DNA of 6,375 nucleotides from positions 1-6,375 of the forward strand of contig CALFMR010000379.1 of assembly GCA_937880585.1 (NCBI GenBank). Direction: 5' to 3'. Positions 1 through 5,073 of this stretch are shown in pieces; position 1 is the stretch's first letter, and the number at the start of each line of letters is the position of its first letter. This DNA is from an uncultured Acidobacteriota bacterium. Its GTDB lineage: Bacteria > Acidobacteriota > Vicinamibacteria > Vicinamibacterales > SCN-69-37. A program made the translations under genes and the position numbers. The notes beneath the pieces are model-generated. The model was not told the origin of the DNA. It worked only from the letters and a program-made list of their open reading frames with translations, and ran no database searches.

Positions 1-810
1 CTTCGGCAAGTGATAGCCGCCGCCAATCGTCATCGCAACGGCCATCGTTTCGCCGAGCGCGCGCCCGAGCGCCAGGATGATGCCGCCGAGAATCCCGTTG
101 CGCGCGTACGGGAGGGTGACGTGCCACACGACGCTCCATCGCGTGGCGCCGAGCGCGAGCGCGCCCTGCTTCTGGCTGTTCGGCACGAGCAGCAGTGCCT
201 CGCGCGCCAGTGCGACGATGAGCGGCACGAGCATGAGGGCGAGGATCAACGTCGCGCACAGGTACCCGACGCCGTAGGGCGGTCCGTTGAAGACATCGAA
301 GTACGGCCCGAGATGATCGAGCAGCCACGGCTGCACGACCGTCTGCAGAAGCGGCGCGAGCACGAGCAACCCGAACAACCCGTAGACCACGCTCGGGATG
401 AACGCGAGCAGCTCGATGAGATACGCGACCGGCGCCTGCAGCCATCGCGGCAGCAGCTCGGTCATGCAGACGGCGGTCAGAAGTCCGATCCCGCCGGCGA
501 TGACCATCGCACCGAACGCGACGAGCACCGTGCCGACGATGAACGGCAGCGCACCGAAGCGCAGATGAACCGGATCCCATCCCGAGCGGACGACGAAGCC
601 GGGCCCGAATTGGCGCATCGCCGGCCAGGCGCCGTCGACGAGCACGGCGAAGATGCACACGAAAATCGCGAGCACGATCCAGACCGTGCCGGCGATCGCC
701 GTGTCGAACGCGACGTCCATCCGGGCGAGCCGCCGGACGGCCGGACGGACCGCGGGCGATCGCGACGCCGACGGTCCGTTGGATTCCGCCACGGCCAACG
801 TGTTCGTCAT
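1..810 (-). CDS. pstC: PstC, phosphate ABC transporter inner-membrane permease (3' end cut off by window edge)
   Basis: One of the two membrane-spanning subunits of the PstSCAB high-affinity phosphate importer; with PstA it forms the channel that accepts phosphate from PstS, powered by PstB. The reading frame is open for 270 codons and runs off the window at position 1, so the last few dozen residues are missing (family members are usually about 300-320 aa). A basic, disordered N-tail (1-34) precedes hydrophobic segments at about 36-58, 86-115, 128-159, 181-209 and from 239 onward. The ABC-permease EAA-type loop is clear: E204-A205, then G216-A217 and L220-G-A-T-R224, ending at L233-P234. The PstC-typical G249-R-A-L-G-E-T-M-A-V258 follows. 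The W78-D-P and F85-G-A-L-P-F segment also fits the family. The ATG at 810 is chosen because AGGTGG lies 9 bases upstream and no hydrophobic part is lost. It lies 85 bases after pstS on the same strand. The assignment to PstC rather than PstA rests on the long N-tail, the position after pstS and these motifs. Confidence 0.95.
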   Translation of the reverse strand, partial: MTNTLAVAESNGPSASRSPAVRPAVRRLARMDVAFDTAIAGTVWIVLAIFVCIFAVLVDGAWPAMRQFGPGFVVRSGWDPVHLRFGALPFIVGTVLVAFGAMVIAGGIGLLTAVCMTELLPRWLQAPVAYLIELLAFIPSVVYGLFGLLVLAPLLQTVVQPWLLDHLGPYFDVFNGPPYGVGYLCATLILALMLVPLIVALAREALLLVPNSQKQGALALGATRWSVVWHVTLPYARNGILGGIILALGRALGETMAVAMTIGGGYHLPK

Positions 811-834
811 CAGGTCGTCCCACCTCTCAACGCA

Positions 835-863
835 CCGGGCGTCGTCATCGTGACGACGCCCGG
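835..863 (-). promoter_or_regulatory. GC-rich stem-loop in the pstS-pstC gap
   Basis: Perfect inverted repeat with 13-base arms (835-847 and 851-863; one arm reads CCGGGCGTCGTCA) and a 3-base loop. It is inside the 85-base gap between the pstS stop and the pstC start. No T-run follows it on the minus strand, so it is unlikely to be a simple intrinsic terminator. A smaller 6-base-pair stem (871-876 with 882-887) lies between it and the pstS stop. The likely role, by analogy with intercistronic hairpins known in other pst operons, is to protect the upstream pstS message from 3' decay or to attenuate transcription, giving more PstS than PstC. The symmetry is seen directly; the role is inferred. 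Confidence 0.7.
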
Positions 864-895
864 CCGTGTTGCGAGCGCGCGGCTCGCGCGTGCGA

Positions 896-1975
896 CTACT
901 TCGACAGGCAAGGGCTGCCGCCGCAGGTAATCGAGTGCAGGGCCGCGTCGGCCTTCTGCACGAGGTTGGGCGCGAGCGCCGCGTAGTCCAGCTCGTTGGC
1001 GTAGCGCTGGCCGTCGTGAATCGCCCATGACGCGAACTCCGTCACGAGCCGTCCGACCTTCGGATCGTCCTGCTTCCGATAGAGCAGCACCCAGGTCGTG
1101 CCGGCGATCGGATACGCCTGGGGTCCGGGCTGGTCGGTGATTGAGAATCGCAGGTCGGCCGGCAGACTCGCGAGCGACGACGCCGCGTTCGTCACGTTGG
1201 CCGGCGACGGATCGACGTAGTTCCCCGCGCGGTTCTTGACCGGTCCGTAGGGGATGTTGTTCTGCCGCGCGTAGGCGAGCTCCATGTAGCCGACGCCGCC
1301 GACCGTGTTGCGCACCTGATTGGCCACGCCTTCGTTGCCCTGCCCGCCGATGCCTACCGGCCACTGGACCGACGTGCCGTGCCCGACCTTGTCCTTCCAC
1401 TCGGGGCTGACCTTGCTCAGGTAGTCGGTGAAGATGTCGGTCGTGCCCGATCCGTCGGAGCGGTGCACCACGAGCACCGGACGCCGCGGCAGCGTGAGGC
1501 CGGGATTGTCAGCGGCAATCTTCGGGTCGTTCCACATCTTGATCGTGCCGAGATACATCCCGGCAATCGTCGCGGGACTGAACTTGATGGCGCTCGGCAA
1601 CCCTTGCAGGTTGTAGGCGATCACGACCGACCCCTGGGTCATGGGGACGTGCACGATAGCCGTCTCGCCACCACCCTGCGCGAGCTGTTCGTCGGTCAAG
1701 GGAGCGTCGCTCGCACCGAAGGCGACCGTCTTGGCCAGGAACTGCTGCCGACCGCCGCCCGATCCGATCGACTGGTAGTTGATCCGCACGTCGGGGTGGA
1801 GCGTGTTGTACTCCTTCGACCACCGCGACAGCAGTGGATTGATGAACGTCGAGCCGGCGCCCGTGAGCGTCGTGGCGCCCTGCGCGCCCACGACCGGAGC
1901 CGACGACCAAGCCGCCAGCAGGGCGGTCGCGCCCATCGCTGCCACGGCGATTCCTCGTTGCCATGCCTTCGTCAC
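896..1975 (-). CDS. pstS: PstS, periplasmic phosphate-binding protein
   Basis: Captures inorganic phosphate in the periplasm and delivers it to PstC-PstA. The 359-residue product is close to the family's usual length. It begins with a signal peptide: K3 and R7, a hydrophobic stretch to about 28, and probable cleavage after V29-G-A31. All phosphate-contact motifs known from E. coli PstS are visible: G39-A-G-S-T-F44, S69-I-G-S-G-G74, F86-G-A-S-D90, and R172-S-D-G-S-G-T-T-D180. The start is GTG at 1975, with GGAGG five bases upstream. An in-frame TTG four codons earlier overlaps that Shine-Dalgarno sequence and is rejected. The only two cysteines of the protein are at the extreme C-terminus (C351 and C356), suggesting a small disulfide loop. 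It lies between the porin and pstC on one strand, with a GC-rich stem-loop on each side. No lipobox is present, so it should be a soluble periplasmic protein. Confidence 0.97.
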   Translation of the reverse strand: MTKAWQRGIAVAAMGATALLAAWSSAPVVGAQGATTLTGAGSTFINPLLSRWSKEYNTLHPDVRINYQSIGSGGGRQQFLAKTVAFGASDAPLTDEQLAQGGGETAIVHVPMTQGSVVIAYNLQGLPSAIKFSPATIAGMYLGTIKMWNDPKIAADNPGLTLPRRPVLVVHRSDGSGTTDIFTDYLSKVSPEWKDKVGHGTSVQWPVGIGGQGNEGVANQVRNTVGGVGYMELAYARQNNIPYGPVKNRAGNYVDPSPANVTNAASSLASLPADLRFSITDQPGPQAYPIAGTTWVLLYRKQDDPKVGRLVTEFASWAIHDGQRYANELDYAALAPNLVQKADAALHSITCGGSPCLSK

Positions 1976-1980
1976 GTGTG

Positions 1981-1985
1981 CCTCC
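1981..1985 (-). promoter_or_regulatory. Shine-Dalgarno site that decides the pstS start
   Basis: GGAGG on the minus strand, five bases before the GTG at 1975. It overlaps the alternative in-frame TTG (1987-1985), which would therefore have no usable ribosome-binding site. This is why the shorter protein is annotated. Confidence 0.8.
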
Positions 1986-2001
1986 AAGCGAGATGTGGCC
2001 C

Positions 2002-2029
2002 GTCGCGCCCGGGGGAGCCGGGCGGCGAC
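2002..2029 (-). promoter_or_regulatory. GC-rich stem-loop in the porin-pstS gap
   Basis: Seven-base arms CGCCCGG/CCGGGCG (2006-2012 with 2018-2024) around a 5-base loop. The stem continues for four more pairs (2002-2005 with 2026-2029) past a single bulged base at 2025, giving 11 pairs in all. It fills most of the 60-base gap between the porin stop and pstS start. No T-run follows on the minus strand, so read-through into pstS is expected. A role in stabilising the porin message or as a processing site is inferred from position only. Confidence 0.65.
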
Positions 2030-2035
2030 AGGCGT

Positions 2036-3142
2036 TCAGAAGTTCAGTTGCGCGTGCACGGCAATCCGGCGCTGTTCGGGTTGCGCGGGCGTGAAGTCGT
2101 CGCCATTCACCTGCTCGTAGTCGACGAGAATCGCGGAGTTGAGACCACCCGGATACGTGAACCAGCGCGACACGCCCGCAATCGTCCGCGTGCGGGCCTG
2201 GCTGTCGAAGGTGGTGTCGGGCGTCATGTGGTCGTAGCGCACGAGCACTTCGAAGCCCGCGCCGAGCTTCGGCGTAATCCAGAATGAGTAGCCGCTGCCG
2301 CGCAGCTCCGGCGCGACGACGGGCGGCTGGTCGCGTGTGTTGAGATAGTCGAAGCCCGCGTTCACGTAGTGGTGCTCGTAGGTCAGCTCGCCGAGCACGC
2401 GCCGCCGCGTCGCGTCGCGCGTGTAGCTGTCGCCGTCGTAGAACACGGTCGCGCGCAGGCCGTGCAGCGCCGCGCCACCCTCGGCGAACGGACGCACCGT
2501 GGCGCGCACCTGCAACGCCTTCCGATCGTTGGCTTCGGCGTGCGAATAGCCTTCGCCGTTGTAGACACCGACATGCACGTCGCCGTAGTCCTTCGCGAAC
2601 GCGTAGTGGAACGACGCGCCGGCGTCCGACGACGTCAGGTAGCCCTCGCGCTCGGTGAACGTCGTGCCCTGGAAGCGGTACCGGTAGATGCCCTCCTGGT
2701 AGTCGATGAGCGGCGTCTGCTGCTGGCCGAGCCGGACCCAGGATCCCTTCGTCATCCAGTCGCCCAGGTTCACCTGCGCAAACGCGTACTTCAGGCGGAA
2801 GTCCAGGCTGCCGTTGAGCGACGAGCCGGAACCGGTTTCACGCGAGACGTCCGGCGTCAACCGGAACGAGACGACGTGCGACAACTGGCCGGTGATGTTG
2901 ATGTAGGTGCGAGAGATCGAGAAGCCGTTCGGGTGGTACGAGTTGCCCGACGCGTCGGTCGCCGAGGGCGCGTCCGTGTAGGTGTAATCGCCGAGGATCG
3001 TGCCGCCGATCTTGACGCTGGGGGTGTCGTCAGGCGCCTTTGTCTGGGCATGGCCCGACGCCGGCAGCAGGACGGCCAGCGCGGCCACTCCGCAGGCCGT
3101 CGTGAGCGCTCGAATCAGGGACCAGTCGCGTACGCTTCGCAC
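2036..3142 (-). CDS. OprO/OprP-like phosphate-selective porin
   Basis: Outer-membrane beta-barrel expected to let phosphate or polyphosphate diffuse into the periplasm. The product is 368 aa, shorter than Pseudomonas OprP (about 440). Residues 1-32 form a signal peptide (R2 and R5, hydrophobic 12-28, cleavage after G30-H-A32). The mature protein consists of alternating amphipathic strands rich in Y, F and R with G/D-rich turns, and ends in L-N-F368, the C-terminal aromatic residue used for insertion by the BAM machinery. The motifs F-R-L-K-Y-A-F-A-Q-V-N and W-V-R-L-G-Q-Q-Q-T-P are typical of the Porin_O_P family (PF07396). The start is GTG at 3142, with AAGGAG eight bases upstream. The gene sits directly before pstS, which supports a phosphate substrate. 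True anion selectivity cannot be read from the sequence alone. The DUF1593 gene ends 84 bases upstream, and the gap holds a structured leader and a possible Pho-type box. Confidence 0.85.
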   Translation of the reverse strand: MRSVRDWSLIRALTTACGVAALAVLLPASGHAQTKAPDDTPSVKIGGTILGDYTYTDAPSATDASGNSYHPNGFSISRTYINITGQLSHVVSFRLTPDVSRETGSGSSLNGSLDFRLKYAFAQVNLGDWMTKGSWVRLGQQQTPLIDYQEGIYRYRFQGTTFTEREGYLTSSDAGASFHYAFAKDYGDVHVGVYNGEGYSHAEANDRKALQVRATVRPFAEGGAALHGLRATVFYDGDSYTRDATRRRVLGELTYEHHYVNAGFDYLNTRDQPPVVAPELRGSGYSFWITPKLGAGFEVLVRYDHMTPDTTFDSQARTRTIAGVSRWFTYPGGLNSAILVDYEQVNGDDFTPAQPEQRRIAVHAQLNF

Positions 3143-3146
3143 GTGA

Positions 3147-3187
3147 GGAACTCCTTCCCGGAGCGATTGGCTCCGGTCATGAGTTCC
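3147..3187 (-). promoter_or_regulatory. Two-part stem-loop in the porin 5' leader that pairs part of the Shine-Dalgarno sequence
   Basis: On the minus strand two perfect nested stems are visible. The outer arms are GGAACTC (3187-3181) and GAGTTCC (3153-3147). The inner arms are CCGGAGC (3176-3170) and GCTCCGG (3164-3158), with a 5-base loop. They are separated by a symmetrical 4x4 internal loop (ATGA opposite GAAG), which could stack through A-G, U-A, G-A and A-G pairs. The Shine-Dalgarno AAGGAG (3156-3151) lies half in the outer stem, and the GTG start follows four bases after the structure. This would restrain ribosome entry unless it is opened. The ATG in the internal loop starts a 21-codon frame that overlaps the porin start. 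Base pairing is seen directly; a regulatory role is inference. Confidence 0.55.
3151..3156 (-). promoter_or_regulatory. Shine-Dalgarno site for the porin
   Basis: AAGGAG on the minus strand, eight bases before the GTG at 3142. It is the strongest such site in the gap and fixes the porin start. Its last three bases are part of the outer arm of the leader stem-loop. Confidence 0.75.
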
Positions 3188-3201
3188 ACGGTAGCGACGC
3201 G

Positions 3202-3220
3202 AGATTTCGCGCGAAGATCT
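3202..3220. promoter_or_regulatory. Imperfect palindrome between the DUF1593 gene and the porin
   Basis: A perfect 10-base palindrome TTCGCGCGAA (3206-3215) is extended by AGAT on one side (3202-3205) and ATCT on the other (3217-3220), with one unpaired base at 3216. It lies between the possible Pho-type repeat and the porin leader, where an operator would be expected. There is no T-tract on either side to make it an intrinsic terminator of the upstream gene. It could be an operator or just a GC-rich hairpin. Confidence 0.35.
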
Positions 3221-3225
3221 GGCGT

Positions 3226-3241
3226 GTTAATTCGACGTTAA
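3226..3241 (-). promoter_or_regulatory. Candidate Pho-box-like direct repeat upstream of the porin-pst genes
   Basis: TTAAC occurs twice on the minus strand (3241-3237 and 3230-3226), an exact 11-base period, in a region otherwise rich in G and C. Eleven-base direct repeats are the geometry of PhoB and PhoP binding sites in E. coli and Bacillus, and the Bacillus box is also TTAACA-like. The second copy plus its next base reads TTAACA, which could instead serve as a -35 element; 17 bases further is AAATCT, a poor -10. The repeat overlaps the last codons and the stop of the DUF1593 gene, so part of its composition may be chance. Only two copies are present; flanking 11-base positions do not match. 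Confidence 0.35.
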
Positions 3242-4846
3242 CGGCTGGATCGTCAGAATGATCCGCCGATAAGACGTGAGCGTCGGCGTGCCATGATCTT
3301 CGACCGCCACGATGACGTGCGCGATGCCCGGCGTGCGCGCCAGCACGCGCGTCTTCGACGCGTGCGCGTCGGTGACGACAACCCGCGCGGGTGGCTGCTG
3401 GGCACCGCCAGGAGCCGCGGAGGGAATGCCGCCCTCTTCTCGTGTTCCGCCGCCGCCCACGGGCACGGGGGGACCGGCGAAAACCGGATGGCCGGGCACG
3501 CCCATGCCGGCCTCCGGATAGAAGAACCAGTCGTAGCTGAGCGCGTCGCCGTCCGGGTCGGTCGTGCCGGCCGCGTCGAGCGTCACGGCGCCGCCCGCGT
3601 GCACCGTCATCAGGACAGGCGCGGTCCCCGACTCGCCGTTCACGACAACGCGCGGGTTGTGGTTGGCGTGAGCGGGATCCTTCACCGTCCAGCCCATCCG
3701 CGCCGCGAAGTCATGCTGGAACGCCGTGCGCCAGCGCCAGATGGTCGCTTGATCCGACGTATGCGGCCGTCCATCGATGCCTATGACCGTGTCGCGCGAG
3801 CTGTCCTTCCCCGGATACGAGTCGCCGCCTTGCGTCCAGAGCGGGCGCGTCTCGCCATACGGCTGGCGCCAGACATAGCGGCCGCCCCATCCGCCGTAGC
3901 TGGGACTCATCGCGCTCGCCAGACCGTTGTCGATGAGGCCGAGGAATGACGGCGTATCGCCTTCGTGGATACAGCACGGCGGAATGTAAAGCGCGCCGAG
4001 CGGCCCCTTGCGGCGGATGTTCGCATCGACCCATGCGTCGGTGAACGTCGTGAAGTCCGCGCCGTCCGCGTTGCGATAGAAATGGTCGCCGCTGATGCCG
4101 GTCCACGTCGCGCGGTAGTACTCGTCGCCATCCTGTGTCGACGGCATCGCGATGTAATCGAGCGTCGGAAATTCCCGCCGAATCCACGGTCCCGCGTCGT
4201 CTTGATCCGAGATCGCGTAGACACGCAGTTTGCCGATGAACGTCGCGAGCTGATCGGGCGGGCGCGTCGCGCGGACGTGCAAGAGCGCTTGCGCCAGCGT
4301 GTTGGTCCCGCCCCAGGCGACGATCCAGAGCGGACGCGGATCGTCGCGATCGGCGGCGGCAATGACGCGTGTGGCACCGGGCGACATCTTGTCCGTCCCG
4401 ACGGCCGCCATGCCGTATCCGGGTTGTCCGGTCGTGACGAGCGCGCGAAGCGCGTCAGCCGTGGGAAAACCCGGCGCGTGCTTCGACAGATTGGGCTGGA
4501 CCTTCGCGTACGCGTCGATGACGTGCTCGATGACGTCCGGCCGGACACGGTTGCGCATCCAGGTCGATGTGTCGGCGATGAGCCCTTCCAAATCGAACAT
4601 GTTCGCGTAGACGAGCAGGCGGACCATCGACATCTGGTCGTCCGGCTCGTTCGCGATGTCGGTCATGACGATGAGGCGGGGTTTGTCGACGTGGGGATCG
4701 ACGCGCGCCGCGATCGCGTTGAAGACGTCGGCCGTCGGCGCCTGCGGCGCGGACCCGCCGGGGGCCTCGACGCGGCGACAGGCGCCGGTTACGGACGCCC
4801 CGACGGCGAAGACCACGACGAGAACAGCGGCGGGAACACGCGTCAT
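3227..4846 (-). CDS. DUF1593 / Sde182-like nucleoside-hydrolase-fold lipoprotein
   Basis: Exported protein of 539 aa with an N-terminal nucleoside-hydrolase-like domain and a C-terminal beta-sandwich. Residues 1-22 are a signal sequence and V19-T-G-A-C23 a plausible but imperfect lipobox, so it is probably membrane-anchored. The hydrolase-like domain (about 56-400) shows T62-D63-I-A-N-E-P-D69-D70, matching the Asp cluster that binds calcium in nucleoside hydrolases. It also has W178-G-G-T-N182, S213-D-Q-D-D-A-G219, H294-E-G-D-T-P299 and S316-Y-G-G-W-G-G322, all typical of the family. The tail from about 409 is cadherin-like (T-D-P-D-G-D) and ends near Y-R-R. The ATG at 4846 is chosen because it begins the signal sequence; the frame is open further upstream but that part is not protein-like. 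Homologues are annotated as cellulose-binding or nucleoside-hydrolase-like; the substrate is unknown here. Oddities are adjacent cysteines C291-C292 and a Gly/Pro-rich insert at about 460-486. Confidence 0.88.
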   Translation of the reverse strand: MTRVPAAVLVVVFAVGASVTGACRRVEAPGGSAPQAPTADVFNAIAARVDPHVDKPRLIVMTDIANEPDDQMSMVRLLVYANMFDLEGLIADTSTWMRNRVRPDVIEHVIDAYAKVQPNLSKHAPGFPTADALRALVTTGQPGYGMAAVGTDKMSPGATRVIAAADRDDPRPLWIVAWGGTNTLAQALLHVRATRPPDQLATFIGKLRVYAISDQDDAGPWIRREFPTLDYIAMPSTQDGDEYYRATWTGISGDHFYRNADGADFTTFTDAWVDANIRRKGPLGALYIPPCCIHEGDTPSFLGLIDNGLASAMSPSYGGWGGRYVWRQPYGETRPLWTQGGDSYPGKDSSRDTVIGIDGRPHTSDQATIWRWRTAFQHDFAARMGWTVKDPAHANHNPRVVVNGESGTAPVLMTVHAGGAVTLDAAGTTDPDGDALSYDWFFYPEAGMGVPGHPVFAGPPVPVGGGGTREEGGIPSAAPGGAQQPPARVVVTDAHASKTRVLARTPGIAHVIVAVEDHGTPTLTSYRRIILTIQPLTSN

Positions 4847-4853
4847 GTGGCTG

Positions 4854-4859
4854 ATCTTA
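4854..4859 (-). promoter_or_regulatory. Candidate -10 box for a leaderless DUF1593 transcript
   Basis: TAAGAT on the minus strand, preceded by GGG, ends seven bases before the ATG at 4846. There is no Shine-Dalgarno sequence in those seven bases. This spacing is what a leaderless mRNA would show. No convincing -35 hexamer lies 15-19 bases upstream, so the call is weak. Confidence 0.3.
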
Positions 4860-4922
4860 CCCGCGCGAGAGCCGCCAACGGCGCATCCCGATCGGTGCGG
4901 TTTCACAGACATCGGTGGTTCC

Positions 4923-4942
4923 CCTGGGCCTGCGGGCCCAGG
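4923..4942. promoter_or_regulatory. Perfect palindrome in the divergent spacer
   Basis: Arms CCTGGGCC (4923-4930) and GGCCCAGG (4935-4942) pair perfectly around a 4-base TGCG centre. It lies about midway between the two divergent start codons, about 30 bases upstream of the candidate -35 of the serine hydrolase gene and about 63 bases upstream of the candidate -10 of the DUF1593 gene. There is no T-run. It could be an operator for a dimeric regulator acting on either gene. The rest of the 227-base spacer holds only the two candidate promoters and a ribosome-binding site. Confidence 0.4.
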
Positions 4943-4971
4943 ACTCAGTGAACGCGCCCTCGCTCGGCGGC

Positions 4972-5000
4972 TTGCCTCGTTTCTCGACTCCGGGTAAGCT
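4972..5000 (+). promoter_or_regulatory. Candidate sigma-70-type promoter of the serine hydrolase gene
   Basis: TTGCCT (4972-4977) and TAAGCT (4995-5000) are separated by exactly 17 bases. The -35 matches four of six consensus positions and the -10 keeps the TA...T skeleton. Transcription would begin near 5007, leaving a leader of about 67 bases before the ATG at 5074. The -10 context GGGTAAGCT closely resembles the GGGTAAGAT in front of the divergent gene. Confidence 0.5.
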
Positions 5001-5063
5001 GCGGCCGGTTCGCAAACGCACGCGCGGGCCATCCCGTACACAGCACGAGCACGACACCACGCC

Positions 5064-5068
5064 GAGGA
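5064..5068 (+). promoter_or_regulatory. Shine-Dalgarno site that decides the serine hydrolase start
   Basis: GAGGA five bases before the ATG at 5074. The frame is open further upstream from a GTG at 4915, but that extension would cover the candidate promoter and would bury the signal peptide. Confidence 0.7.
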
Positions 5069-5073
5069 CGGAC

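Noticed and set aside
835..863. Intrinsic terminator between pstS and pstC
   Set aside because: The stem is strong, but no U-tract follows on the transcribed strand, so it is kept as a stem-loop of uncertain role.
10..930. Plus-strand open frame of 306 codons opposite pstC
   Set aside because: It is rich in R, D, E and H with no domain-like pattern, as expected from the antisense of a high-GC gene, while the minus strand here encodes an unmistakable PstC.
1379..2287. Plus-strand open frame of 302 codons opposite pstS and the porin end
   Set aside because: It spans the ends of two well-supported minus-strand genes and has the same Arg/Asp-rich antisense composition.
3965..4951. Plus-strand open frame of 328 codons opposite the DUF1593 gene
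   Set aside because: Antisense shadow; the minus-strand frame has all family motifs and a signal sequence.
4915..5073. N-terminal extension of the serine hydrolase from a GTG at 4915
   Set aside because: It would place 53 odd residues before a clear signal peptide and cover the candidate promoter; the ATG at 5074 has a good Shine-Dalgarno site.
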